A DNA stretch of 64,000 nt from UBA11090 sp035560555 (GCA_035560555.1 DATMZF010000035.1:1-64000), one strand, 5' to 3'. Positions 1 to 8,365 are shown, counted from the first letter of the stretch. Numbers and translations are program-made. The notes: a model not told the origin generated them from the sequence alone.

Positions 1-267
1 TTTACAAAATACATAGGAAACGCATTAAGCAGTCAAGAATTCGCGGACTTTATTGGTAAAAATGAAGTAGGTGATTTCTACATAGCGGGAGCGGATGCCG
101 TGGCATGTGTAAAATCGACCTGTTACAACTTATGCAAAGCAAATTATCGCGTTAATGTCTTGTCAGATTGCGTTACCAGTTATGATAAAAGGAAGATTGA
201 TGAGATGCTACATTACTATGAAAGTAAAGGCGGTAAAATTATTTGTTTGAATGACCTAATAATTTGA
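1..267 (+). CDS. Isochorismatase-like cysteine hydrolase, 3' end only
   Basis: Frame 1 is open from the window edge to a TGA at 265-267, giving 88 residues of a C-terminus. The stretch reading FYIAGADAVACVKSTC followed by a strand ending VLSDCVTSYD matches the pattern of the isochorismatase / nicotinamidase fold. In that fold a G-x-x-x-x-x-CV-x-x-T motif carries the nucleophilic cysteine, and a beta-strand with an acidic end follows. If so, Cys36 would be the nucleophile. The substrate cannot be told from this part. The DNA is visibly AT-rich, with codons such as AAA, ATT and TTA, unlike everything after position 300, which suggests a different origin. It is convergent with the RarA-like gene, with 28 bases between. 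Family assignment rests on pattern only. Confidence 0.6.
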   Translation, partial: FTKYIGNALSSQEFADFIGKNEVGDFYIAGADAVACVKSTCYNLCKANYRVNVLSDCVTSYDKRKIDEMLHYYESKGGKIICLNDLII

Positions 268-295
268 GCCTTTTGTTTACAGGTTAAGCCAATGT

Positions 296-2668
296 TCAGA
301 CTGTGGCCAGGGATAGAAAGAGAGGCCAGCGTACCGTACCGATCTTTTTTCCGAGCAGCTCTTTGAGACTGGCCAGCGCTTCAGCGCCGAGATCAGCGCG
401 CAGCGCGGCGCCATAGTCGCTTTCCGCGGACAGCCAGGTCTCGATTTCCGCCGCCGTCAGGTAGCGGTCGTAGGTCAGGCGCTCAACGCGTATGGCCGGT
501 TTCTTCGATATTCCCGCTTTTTTCAGATGGCTTGAGAAAATCTTCCCCGCCTTTTCCTCATCCTGGCGAATCGTTTCCGCGGCAAGGCTCGGGCCGCCTC
601 CGCGTTTCTTTTCGAAGGCTTCCAGCGCGTCGATGAGTTCCTTGATCTTTAGGTCGGGGTCCGTGACATTCAGTCTCAGCATCTCGGAAAGATAGCTGGA
701 CCGTCCGCCCAGAATGTCGAAAAAGACGATGCCGGAGGCGGCGAGGGCGGCCGTGGAACCGGCGAGGGGGGGCGCGGAAGCGGCGAGGGCCGCTTCGACA
801 TATGCCCAATAGTCGAGGACAGGATCGTGACGGCCGAGAGGCTCGCAGACGAGTATCCTGTCGAAGGCCGCGAATCCGAAGCCCTCCTCCAGCCAGCGAG
901 AGGAGGGGGCGGAGAGGGCAGGCGTGACGGCCATGGGGCGCAGGAGTTCGGGGATATCCGCGGTGAGCCGCTCGAGCTGGGTTCGGGCTTCCTCGTTTTC
1001 CACGAGGACGGCCACCGTTCCCTCTGGGGCGCGCCTGGCGGCTTCGAGCGCGTAGAACCCCTTCCTGGGATCCAGGACGAGGATGGTTTCGGATCTGCCG
1101 CAGCCGATGGCGTCGAAAAGGAAGGCGCGGGCGAGGCGGAGCCTTAGCGAAGCGGCTCCTTCGGCCCTGGATACCCACTTTTTCCGCCGCTCGCCTTCCT
1201 TGGACCAGACGGAAAGCCCGGGCTTGGCCTGAGCGCGGCCTTCCTCCACGTCTTCCTCGATGAGGGAAAGCTGGGCTTCCCTTCGCTCGAGGACATCGGT
1301 CCTGCGCGTGCCCTCGAAACCCGTGGAGCCGGGGAAGTAGAAGACGCTACGTTTCAGCGATTCGGGCAGGTATTGCTGGGCGACCCAGTGGTCCTTGTAG
1401 GCGTGGGGATACTTGTAGCCTTCGCCATGGCCGAATCCGACGGAATCCCTGTTGGCGTCCTTGAGATGGTCGGGCACTTCGGCGCCTTCTTCCTCGACGG
1501 CCTTCAGCGCGTCGAAATAGCCCATCGTCGAATTGGATTTCGGGCAGGTGGAAAGGTAGAGGGCGGCGAGGCTCAGGTGATATTGACCTTCGGGCATGCC
1601 GATGCGGTCGAAGGCCTGCGCGCAGGAAGATACGACCTGAAGCGCGTTGGGATCGGCGAGCCCGATGTCCTCAGCCGCCGATATGAACATCCTGCGGAAA
1701 ATGAAGGAAGGATCTTCGCCGGCGTAGACCATTCGCGCGAGCCAGTAAAGGGCGGCGTCGGGGTCCGAACCCCTGAGGCTCTTGATGAAGGCGCTTATCG
1801 CGTCGTAGTGGTAGTCGCCGTCCTTGTCGTAGAGGACGACGCGTTTCTGGATGCTTTCTTCCGAGGTTTCGAGGCTCACCTTTATGCTAGTGCCCGCCTC
1901 GGGCGGCCAGCGGTCCACCGAAGTCTCTATGGCGAGCTCGAGGGCGTTGAGGAGGCTGCGCGCGTCGCCATCGGCCGTGTGGATGAGGTGCTCGAGGGCT
2001 CCCTCCTCGAACTCGACAGAGTAATCCCCGTAGCCGCGTTCCTTGTCGCCGAGGGTCATCTGGGCTATGCGCGCCAGGTCCTCGTCGGTGAGCGTCCGAA
2101 GGAGAAAGACGCGGGAACGCGAGACGAGGGCGCGGTTCACCTCGAAGAAGGGGTTCTCGGTGGTGGCGCCGATGAGGACGACCGTGCCGTTCTCGACCCA
2201 GGGGAGGAGGGCGTCCTGCTGGCTCTTGTTCCAGCGATGGACTTCGTCGACGAAGAGGATGGTGCGCAGCGAATAGAGTTCGTAGTGGCGACGCGCCCTC
2301 TCGATGGACTCCCTGAGTTCGGCGACGCCCGAGAGGACTGCGTTGAGGGCGATGAAGTCGCTTCGGGTGGTGTTGGCGATAATGCGGGCGAGCGTGGTTT
2401 TTCCGGTGCCCGGAGGGCCAGAGAGAATGATCGAGGAAAGCTGGTCCTTCTGGATGGCACGCCTGAGGAGTCTTCCCGGGCCCACGATATGTTCCTGGCC
2501 GGTGAACTCGTCGAGGGTGCGGGGACGCATCCGGGAGGCGAGGGGTTCGCGGCCCGGGAACTGCGTTCCCGGGCCGCCGCGGAGCCCTTCCCGGGCTGCC
2601 GCCCCGCCGCCGCCCTTGGGCGCTCCCTGGGACGCGGCGAAAAGCGGGTTTTCGCTTTCCCGGGCCAT
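296..2668 (-). CDS. rarA: RarA-type AAA+ ATPase fused to a C-terminal Rossmann-like domain
   Basis: A replication-associated recombination factor of the RarA/MgsA (clamp-loader-like AAA+) family, thought to act at stalled replication forks. Counting from the ATG at 2668, Walker A GPPGTGKT is at residues 84-91, Walker B ILFVDEVH at 137-144, and sensor 1 beginning GATTENPFFE at about 167. Typical RarA ends near residue 440. This protein has about 790 residues, and its last ~300 form an extra domain whose hydrophobic strand ending in DPRKG plus later acidic strand resemble a SAM-methyltransferase-like Rossmann fold. Such RarA/unknown-domain fusions are known in other bacteria. A TTG at 2695 would add nine residues and overlap the upstream gene. 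The ATG two bases after that gene's stop gives the usual 'MA...NPLF' start, so it is preferred. It is last in a minus-strand group of three. Confidence 0.88.
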   Translation of the reverse strand: MARESENPLFAASQGAPKGGGGAAAREGLRGGPGTQFPGREPLASRMRPRTLDEFTGQEHIVGPGRLLRRAIQKDQLSSIILSGPPGTGKTTLARIIANTTRSDFIALNAVLSGVAELRESIERARRHYELYSLRTILFVDEVHRWNKSQQDALLPWVENGTVVLIGATTENPFFEVNRALVSRSRVFLLRTLTDEDLARIAQMTLGDKERGYGDYSVEFEEGALEHLIHTADGDARSLLNALELAIETSVDRWPPEAGTSIKVSLETSEESIQKRVVLYDKDGDYHYDAISAFIKSLRGSDPDAALYWLARMVYAGEDPSFIFRRMFISAAEDIGLADPNALQVVSSCAQAFDRIGMPEGQYHLSLAALYLSTCPKSNSTMGYFDALKAVEEEGAEVPDHLKDANRDSVGFGHGEGYKYPHAYKDHWVAQQYLPESLKRSVFYFPGSTGFEGTRRTDVLERREAQLSLIEEDVEEGRAQAKPGLSVWSKEGERRKKWVSRAEGAASLRLRLARAFLFDAIGCGRSETILVLDPRKGFYALEAARRAPEGTVAVLVENEEARTQLERLTADIPELLRPMAVTPALSAPSSRWLEEGFGFAAFDRILVCEPLGRHDPVLDYWAYVEAALAASAPPLAGSTAALAASGIVFFDILGGRSSYLSEMLRLNVTDPDLKIKELIDALEAFEKKRGGGPSLAAETIRQDEEKAGKIFSSHLKKAGISKKPAIRVERLTYDRYLTAAEIETWLSAESDYGAALRADLGAEALASLKELLGKKIGTVRWPLFLSLATV

Positions 2669-2670
2669 TT

Positions 2671-3813
2671 CTATTCGGCTGTCCAGCCGGACCAATCGCT
2701 TCCGGTGACCGTATTGGAATAGAGGGCGTAGGTATCGGTGCCCTGGGCGGCCATTCCTATCAGGAGGGTTTTATTCGCCGTGGAATAGTGGAAGGCCATG
2801 ACGGGTTTCAGGTAGATGGTCGTCGTGTAGGAACTCGCCGTCGGCGAGAAGATGGCGTCGCCGTCGTTGCCACTTAAGGGGTCATCCTGGGTTGCGGCGT
2901 TGTACTCGTAATAGCCGTAGGATGAATTGTGCTTCGCCACGAGGAGGCGGTAGGCGCTGGCCGCATCGTCGATGGGAACTTCGGCGAGGACGCCCAGTTT
3001 CACGCTGGAGGCGAGGAGATCGGAACTCCAGGCCGAGGCCGCGTAGGTGTAGAGATAGCCGTCGGAAGTCGTCACCAGCACGTCGGCGGATGAATCCGTG
3101 GCGATGCCGCAGAGCGTCTTGGCTGACGAAGGCGTACCGCTCGTTGAGTCGGCGACGAAGTTGAACGGAGAGGCAGAACTTGTGTAAAGCGCGCTCGATG
3201 TCATAGCCCAATATGCCGATCCACCGTAGACCAGCCCCGTTATGGGGATATCGAGGGCGCTGGGGAATGTCGCGGGCAGGAAATTGGAGGTCGCGGTGTC
3301 CCAATAGTAGAGGTAGAAAGTATCGCTCGATTCCGTGTCGGTGTGGGAGGTCGCGAAAAGCGTGCCGTTGACGTAGAAAAGCGCGTCGACAATTTTTCCG
3401 TCGAATTCCGCGTCGCTCATCTTGTTCCAGTTGGCGCCGGAATCGGAGGTGGAGAAGATGCCCTTGAGCGCCGTGGTGGATGTGTCGGTGGCCGCGACAT
3501 AGATAGTTCCGGCGCCGGTCGACGCGAGTCCCGAGCAGTAATAATCGGTGTCGCTGTTTACTGGCAGGACGAGCCAGGTATCGCCGCCTGTCGGCCGATA
3601 GAAGACCTTGGCCATCGCGGCATAGTAATTGCTGCCGTCCTCGGCGATGGCCTTCACGGTCACGTTCTTGAATACATCGGTGCCGACCTGGGCTTTTTCG
3701 GTCTGTATTTCATGAAAAACGCCGAAGCTGTTGTCGCAGGCGGCGAGCGCGATGCTTCCCGCGGCCACGGCGAGAACGATGAGAAAGGTTCGAATCAGTT
3801 TTTTTGTCTTCAT
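2671..3813 (-). CDS. Secreted lipoprotein, beta-propeller-like, function unknown
   Basis: 380 residues. It starts with a lipoprotein signal: a KTKK basic end, a hydrophobic core, and the lipobox ALAAC with the lipidated Cys at residue 26. The mature part is rich in Ser, Thr, Tyr and Asp. It repeats short strand-turn patterns such as 'STSDSGANWNKM' that look like the Asp-box (S-x-D-x-G-x-x-W) of sialidase / BNR-type beta-propellers. This suggests a propeller facing the periplasm or cell surface, not an assigned enzyme. A good ribosome site (AGGAG) lies about 9 bases before the ATG. It is 11 bases downstream of the beta-barrel gene and touches rarA, so the three probably share a transcript. No specific family was recognised. 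Confidence 0.75.
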   Translation of the reverse strand: MKTKKLIRTFLIVLAVAAGSIALAACDNSFGVFHEIQTEKAQVGTDVFKNVTVKAIAEDGSNYYAAMAKVFYRPTGGDTWLVLPVNSDTDYYCSGLASTGAGTIYVAATDTSTTALKGIFSTSDSGANWNKMSDAEFDGKIVDALFYVNGTLFATSHTDTESSDTFYLYYWDTATSNFLPATFPSALDIPITGLVYGGSAYWAMTSSALYTSSASPFNFVADSTSGTPSSAKTLCGIATDSSADVLVTTSDGYLYTYAASAWSSDLLASSVKLGVLAEVPIDDAASAYRLLVAKHNSSYGYYEYNAATQDDPLSGNDGDAIFSPTASSYTTTIYLKPVMAFHYSTANKTLLIGMAAQGTDTYALYSNTVTGSDWSGWTAE

Positions 3814-3824
3814 AATTCTCGCTC

Positions 3825-4427
3825 CTAAAAGTGATAGACGGCGCCGACCGAGATTTCAAGGAAGTTGGCGTACCTGGTGAGATCGCTGTTGGCGCCAAAA
3901 TGGAGTTCCGGGATCAGCCACCAATATACTTGCCCGCCGAGACTCCAGGCTTCGCTGATTTGGGTGTACGCGCCGCCACCGAGCTTCGCGAAGGGGCTGA
4001 TCGTCCCGTCGCCGGAGAGCCTGAGCACGCTGGCTCCGACATCCGCGCTGACGGTGTATTCCATCGGCTCCTTGCCCCACCAATACCCTAGTTTAAAGGA
4101 AACGGGCGCCACGAAGAGCGTTCGTCCGCCCACGGTGCTGTTGAAGGCCCCACAGAGCGAACCGCCGATGGTGAGCCTGTTGGCGATAAAATATTGGTAA
4201 CCCAGGCTAAAGGACGCGCCTACGCCCAGGGGGCTCGTTTCGGTCGCGAGGGCGTCCGCCGGAAGGATGAAGAGGGGAATTCCCGCTCCGGTGCTGAGCG
4301 ATATGATCTGGCTGCCTTTTTTATGCAAGCCTCCAAAATAATCATCGATCAGTGGCTCTTCCTGCGCGAAAACGGGCAGGGAAACAAGGAGAAGGAGCAG
4401 GCCGATGACGGCAATTTTTCGTTTCAT
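3825..4427 (-). CDS. Small outer-membrane beta-barrel protein, putative
   Basis: About 200 residues with a clear Sec signal peptide: basic MKRK, a run of leucines, then cleavage after VFA. The mature chain alternates hydrophobic and polar residues in short strands separated by glycine-rich turns. It ends in an aromatic Phe (AVYHF), the usual signature of a BAM-assembled outer-membrane barrel, probably of eight strands by size. No specific homologue is claimed. The strong GGAGGA lies only one base from a first ATG (4430) and four bases from the second (4427). The second is therefore taken as the start, the difference being one methionine. It heads the group leading to the lipoprotein and rarA, and its upstream region is made of 17-bp tandem repeats. 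Confidence 0.72.
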   Translation of the reverse strand: MKRKIAVIGLLLLLVSLPVFAQEEPLIDDYFGGLHKKGSQIISLSTGAGIPLFILPADALATETSPLGVGASFSLGYQYFIANRLTIGGSLCGAFNSTVGGRTLFVAPVSFKLGYWWGKEPMEYTVSADVGASVLRLSGDGTISPFAKLGGGAYTQISEAWSLGGQVYWWLIPELHFGANSDLTRYANFLEISVGAVYHF

Positions 4428-4460
4428 CATTCCTCCACAATATCGGAACAGCGATGTATC

Positions 4461-4524
4461 GTCTACTGACGCTAAGTGTCTAGTGACGCGCCGCGTCTAA
4501 TGACGCGATGCGCCTAGTGACGCG
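4461..4524. repeat. 17-bp tandem repeat, four copies
   Basis: Four copies of a 13-base core like GTCTAGTGACGCG begin at 4461, 4478, 4495 and 4512, exactly 17 bases apart. The cores read GTCTACTGACGCT, GTCTAGTGACGCG, GTCTAATGACGCG and GCCTAGTGACGCG. A decayed fifth copy may lie at about 4528-4540. The array spans the last codons of the minus-strand gene ending at 4497 and the region upstream of the barrel gene. The period is not a multiple of three, so coding copies are read in different frames. Confidence 0.8.
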
Positions 4525-5093
4525 ATGCCTGTATGGCGCGTCACGCGGGAGAGCACGGTCCACCATGCCCTATCGAAATCTCGGCTATCGCTCTCGATTC
4601 GATACAATAGCGCGTCGAGGTGCCGAAATGAAAATGCGCCGAATGGGGGCGGCGTAACAATATTTCCTGCGAAAAAGCCCGATCCCCGCGCAAGAGGCGG
4701 CGATTCCATGGGAAGAAGGCCCGATTCCTCTGCGATAGCGTCGGCCACGGCGAGGATCTTCGCGGGAATCGGCGTTTCCGGGACGATATACCATTTGCCT
4801 TCCACATTCGCGGCGAAGGAGAAACGGATGAGGGGAGGAAGGTCCGCGAAGAGGCTCTGCGCTTGTTTTTTAAACGATCGCGCCAGGCTTCCGCGGCCTT
4901 TCTGGTCGTTCTCGACATAGAATCCCAGGAAGATGCCTTCCGGCAGGGCCAAAGCTTCAAGACTGTCGCCCGATCTGAAGACAGATGAGCTTACTTCCCG
5001 TATCGAACGGATTATATTGCCCTCCGGAACGAGGGCGATCGCGAAAATTGCCATTCCTCTCCCTTTCATCGATGGAACAACCCGAAATTCCAT
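4497..5093 (-). CDS. Hypothetical protein, 198 residues
   Basis: An uninterrupted gene of 198 residues with no signal peptide and no membrane segment. The N-terminal half (GMAIFAIALVPEG...) has the alternation of an alpha/beta domain. The 'FAIALVPE' start loosely recalls 2H phosphoesterases, but the paired H-x-T/S motifs of that family are absent. No function is assigned. The C-terminal residues (ASLGASRH) are encoded by the 17-bp tandem repeat, so the tail has probably changed by repeat turnover. No Shine-Dalgarno is visible. A TAAAAT hexamer ends six bases before the ATG, consistent with leaderless transcription. It is divergent from the gene at 5133. Confidence 0.62.
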   Translation of the reverse strand: MEFRVVPSMKGRGMAIFAIALVPEGNIIRSIREVSSSVFRSGDSLEALALPEGIFLGFYVENDQKGRGSLARSFKKQAQSLFADLPPLIRFSFAANVEGKWYIVPETPIPAKILAVADAIAEESGLLPMESPPLARGSGFFAGNIVTPPPFGAFSFRHLDALLYRIESDSRDFDRAWWTVLSRVTRHTGIASLGASRH

Positions 5094-5099
5094 GGTACT

Positions 5100-5105
5100 A
5101 TTTTA
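5100..5105 (-). promoter_or_regulatory. Candidate -10 box for the 4497-5093 gene
   Basis: TAAAAT read on the minus strand, ending six bases before the ATG at 5093. No good -35 box is seen at the usual distance, so this is a weak call resting on similarity to the other leaderless-type promoters in the window. Confidence 0.35.
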
Positions 5106-5132
5106 TCTCAGAGATCGTAAAGGTGGACGACT

Positions 5133-5903
5133 ATGGAACACAAGGTAGAAGCGCTGACTAATTTTCTCAAGGAGACCATTTCGGGATGGAGCAATGTCGA
5201 ATGCATCACCACCGATCCCCGGTCGGAGATTTATGCCTATGATCCTTATTTCGCCCTTGTCATCGATGTGTACTGCAGCGGCAAGGTGCCTCCTTCCTCG
5301 AAGCGGAGAGACGCGTTCGGCGATCCCGGGGATTTCGAAACGGCCGCGGGCAGGACTAAGGACAGATTCTTCCTCCAAGAAATGCCGGTCCGCATCGAAT
5401 ACAAAGACAGCGCCCTCATGAACAAGCTTGTCATGAAGCCCGCCCAACATCTGAAGGTGCTCAAGAATTCGGGCACCTACCCCTTCTACCGCCTGAAGAA
5501 CAACAAGGTTATCTTCAACGCCTCGGGCTGGATAGACAAGATACGATTGAGTCTCGACAACTTTCCGGATACGGCTTGGGAAGCCCTCTGGGACAGTTTT
5601 AGCTCCAAGATGGAACACTATCTCTCGGATATGGGCGCGGCTTCCTTTTCGGACGACAAGTTTTTCCTCATTCTTTCCGAGGCCGGGTTTTTTCGCTACG
5701 CCGCGGCCAGCGTTTTCATGGTGAACAAGCAGTTCGAGCCCTCCCATAGGGATATCGAGGAGCATCTGCGCCTTCTTCCTATCGTGCCGGAAGGATTCTG
5801 GACGATATGGGAGGCGCTGCTGCAAAAGGAGTGCGAAATGTCCTCGGGAAAGCGCTTCGAGATAGCGAGGCTCCTGGCGAGCTCGGTGCTTTCGCTGCGC
5901 TGA
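5133..5903 (+). CDS. Hypothetical cytoplasmic protein, 256 residues
   Basis: A well-formed gene with an AAAGGTGG ribosome site seven bases before the ATG. The product lacks a signal peptide or membrane segments. It has mixed alpha/beta character with an acidic, aromatic-rich N-terminal part (SEIYAYDPYFALVIDVYC) and a helical C-terminal half. I do not recognise the family. Acidic residues at strand ends near 35-45 and 85-90 could suit a nucleotidyltransferase-type fold, but that is a guess and not a call. The downstream lipoprotein gene begins 17 bases after its stop, so the two are probably co-transcribed. Confidence 0.75.
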   Translation: MEHKVEALTNFLKETISGWSNVECITTDPRSEIYAYDPYFALVIDVYCSGKVPPSSKRRDAFGDPGDFETAAGRTKDRFFLQEMPVRIEYKDSALMNKLVMKPAQHLKVLKNSGTYPFYRLKNNKVIFNASGWIDKIRLSLDNFPDTAWEALWDSFSSKMEHYLSDMGAASFSDDKFFLILSEAGFFRYAAASVFMVNKQFEPSHRDIEEHLRLLPIVPEGFWTIWEALLQKECEMSSGKRFEIARLLASSVLSLR

Positions 5904-5920
5904 TTGGGGACGATCGACAC

Positions 5921-7639
5921 ATGAATACCTTCCCTTCCGCGCGCCGAGGCCTCTGTTCCCTCTATCTCGCCTCCATCTTGACTTTCCTGCTCTTCTCCTG
6001 CTCAAGCGAGGAAATATCCTCATTCAGCTGGAAATCGGCCTCGGGAGAAAACCTTCCATTCGCTCAGAAGGCGGGATTTCCCGACGGAAAGGAAAACGCC
6101 TTCAGCGGGGCGCGGCCAAAAAACACCTACTCCCTTCGGAAACCCATGCCGATCGGTCAGGATCTGATGCTCGCCGTGAGCATGAACGTAAAGAGGGAAG
6201 ATCTCATCATAGCGTTTTTCCTCGGCTCCGAAACCAGGAAAGCCGGACAGGAAACCCGCTTCGCGGCGAAACCGGGCAACACCGTATTTTATTTGAGCGT
6301 CCCTCCCTCTCCGCTGAGGACGCTGACGATCGGTGTCGAGCTTCCTCTAGGCCAGGCGGCGGACAAGAAGGACGAGACTTCCTTGGCCGACGTTGAGCTA
6401 GTGTCGATTCTGCCGGCTTTCAGGGGCTATGAGCACAAGATCAAGAACGGCTACAGGATTTCCGACGGTATCGTCATCGACCGCAACGATGCCGTCTCTA
6501 GCGTATGGGAATTGAAGAGGCCCTTCCGAGGCCTGGATGCCTCGACGCTCGCGAACGACCGCGCGCCGGCCCTCGTCCTCAGGTACGCAAGACGCGCCAA
6601 CGCGGAGATAGTCGTGAAAGCGGGCAAAGAAGTCGCCGCTTCCTGCGCGAGCGCAAAAAAAGAGTTCATCATACCGGCCTCGGTTTTCGGCGGCGTCTCC
6701 GGCGAGGCGTCACGCGAGGCGTCAGGCGATATTTTCGGCCAGGCCAGCATGACGATCACCGTTCCCGATGAAATCCTCCTGGAAGCGGCCTTCATCGAGG
6801 CTCTTCCGGCCGAGACCGTCTCCCGCGTGGATCCCGGCGTCATGCTGCTCGAGCCTCCTCTTTCTGGGAAGGAGGATTTTGCCTGGTACCGCTGGGACCT
6901 TCTCCCCAACGTGATCATGTTCGATTTCAGGGACTACGCGGTTCAGGATGATTATCTCAAGCGGCTCGCCTTTTTCGTCGAGAAGAGGGGCTTCGCCGGC
7001 ACCCTTGCGAAGGATGAGGAAATAGCCTCCCTCCATGGATGGAACGCGCACGACTACAAGGCCGATGACCTGGCCAAGTTTTTCTCCGCCGCGGCGAAGA
7101 GCGAGTTTCCTCTGAGCGAGAGGGAGCTTCGCCTCAGGGATTTCCTCGTCGAGAAGGGCCTCCTGACCAAGAGGGGAAATGCCTTCGGCAGCCGGAACGG
7201 CGCCATCATATCGATAAGCCAGGAGTCGGACGCCTATCTCCGCCACAAGTTCATCACCCACGAATCCTCCCACGCGATCTTCTTCACCGACGGCAACTAT
7301 CGCGACCTCTGCGTTTCCCTCTGGAATGGCATGACCAAAGAGGAAAAGTGGTTCTGGATTCTCTATTTCGGATGGATGAACTACGACACGAAGTCGGCCG
7401 CGCTCATGGCCAACGAGGTCCAGGCCTATCTCATCCAGCAGCCGCCCTCAAAGGCCATGGAGTACTTCTCGAAAACCCTCGTGGACCGCCTACTCGAAAA
7501 GCATCCCGAGCTGGAAGCCCCCTTGGCCGCGTACATGGAAAAATTCGGCGCGGAGTTTGAAAAAAAAGCCAGGATGCTCGATGGCTGGCTGAGATCCACC
7601 TATGGATTCGGCGCCGGCACGACGTTTTTTCTCAAGTGA
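5921..7639 (+). CDS. Lipoprotein with a gluzincin-type HExxH motif, putative zinc metallopeptidase
   Basis: 572 residues from the ATG at 5921. The reading frame extends further upstream, but this ATG gives a clean lipoprotein signal (basic RRG, a hydrophobic core, lipobox LLFSC) preceded by GGGGACG. The N-terminal ~300 residues look beta-rich and are unassigned. At residues 447-451 lies HESSH inside 'FITHESSHAIFF', the zinc-binding HExxH helix of metallopeptidases. About 48 residues later 'MANEVQAYL' supplies Glu499, the likely third zinc ligand in gluzincin style. It is therefore probably a membrane-anchored peptidase in the periplasm or at the cell surface. Substrate is unknown and the overall family was not recognised. 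Activity is inferred from these motifs only. Confidence 0.72.
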   Translation: MNTFPSARRGLCSLYLASILTFLLFSCSSEEISSFSWKSASGENLPFAQKAGFPDGKENAFSGARPKNTYSLRKPMPIGQDLMLAVSMNVKREDLIIAFFLGSETRKAGQETRFAAKPGNTVFYLSVPPSPLRTLTIGVELPLGQAADKKDETSLADVELVSILPAFRGYEHKIKNGYRISDGIVIDRNDAVSSVWELKRPFRGLDASTLANDRAPALVLRYARRANAEIVVKAGKEVAASCASAKKEFIIPASVFGGVSGEASREASGDIFGQASMTITVPDEILLEAAFIEALPAETVSRVDPGVMLLEPPLSGKEDFAWYRWDLLPNVIMFDFRDYAVQDDYLKRLAFFVEKRGFAGTLAKDEEIASLHGWNAHDYKADDLAKFFSAAAKSEFPLSERELRLRDFLVEKGLLTKRGNAFGSRNGAIISISQESDAYLRHKFITHESSHAIFFTDGNYRDLCVSLWNGMTKEEKWFWILYFGWMNYDTKSAALMANEVQAYLIQQPPSKAMEYFSKTLVDRLLEKHPELEAPLAAYMEKFGAEFEKKARMLDGWLRSTYGFGAGTTFFLK

Positions 7640-7694
7640 GGAACCGACTCAAAGGGATATGGATGAGGAAGTCGAAGAGGGCGATGGGGCGTTT

Positions 7695-8342
7695 CTAGAC
7701 CATGTCCAGGAATTCAAATATTTTTCTATATAGCTCGAAGTATTCCGAGCGCGCGAATTCGTCGATCTTGTCCTCGGGGAGTGACTCCAGAAGCCTGTCC
7801 AGGTAGCCGAGAAGCCTCTTGAGATCGGCCATCGTTTCCTCTGGCACGGCGCGACCCGAGGCCATGGCCACCGCTTCGGCGCCTGCCTCTCTGGCCTCTA
7901 TTTCCTCTCGTCGGGACTCCTCGTTCGCGGTGATCGAAGTCGCCCTGGAAATCATGTCGTCGTAAGTGTTCTTCAACGTGCCAATTTCCGATTTTATGGA
8001 TCTAAGCTCGCCGGCGATGCGGGAGAGAAGGTCGGATTGCGGGGATTCGCCGCCGCGCTGAATTCCGGTCGCGCCGGCTGGCTTCGCTGGCGAGGGAGCA
8101 TCGGAGGTCGGGACTTCGTCGCGATCGCCGAGCCCAGGTCCTTCCAGATCCTCGGGGGATAGAAAAACACCTTCGTCGTCGGAGATCGATGGCTGTGGCA
8201 TATTCAGCACTTTCCTGTCGATCTCTTCGAGCGTGGAGAGGATCTCGTCCGTCTCTTCAGGGCTCAGGAACGAACCCTCGTCCGAAAAGTCCATCTGCGC
8301 TTCGACGGCCGAGGATTTCTGCGCCTCGCTTTGTTGTCCCAC
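7695..8342 (-). CDS. Acidic hypothetical protein with duplicated N-terminal motif
   Basis: 215 residues from a GTG start with a strong AAGGGGAGA site eight bases upstream and a near-ideal promoter behind it. The N-terminal half is acidic and low in order. It contains a duplicated segment, DEGSFLSPEETDEI and about 36 residues later DEGVFLSPEDLEG. The middle is a coiled coil (about residues 105-150). The C-terminal ~45 residues form a compact amphipathic helical segment ending EYFELYRKIFEFLDMV, the part most likely to be a conserved interaction domain. There is no signal peptide. Function is unknown. It is convergent with the metallopeptidase gene. Confidence 0.7.
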   Translation of the reverse strand: MGQQSEAQKSSAVEAQMDFSDEGSFLSPEETDEILSTLEEIDRKVLNMPQPSISDDEGVFLSPEDLEGPGLGDRDEVPTSDAPSPAKPAGATGIQRGGESPQSDLLSRIAGELRSIKSEIGTLKNTYDDMISRATSITANEESRREEIEAREAGAEAVAMASGRAVPEETMADLKRLLGYLDRLLESLPEDKIDEFARSEYFELYRKIFEFLDMV

Positions 8343-8365
8343 TCTGGAATCTCCCCTTTGCGATT

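Noticed and set aside
4461..4540. Short CRISPR array
   Set aside because: The period is only 17 bases with a 13-base core. Spacers of normal length and cas genes are absent. It is a simple tandem repeat.
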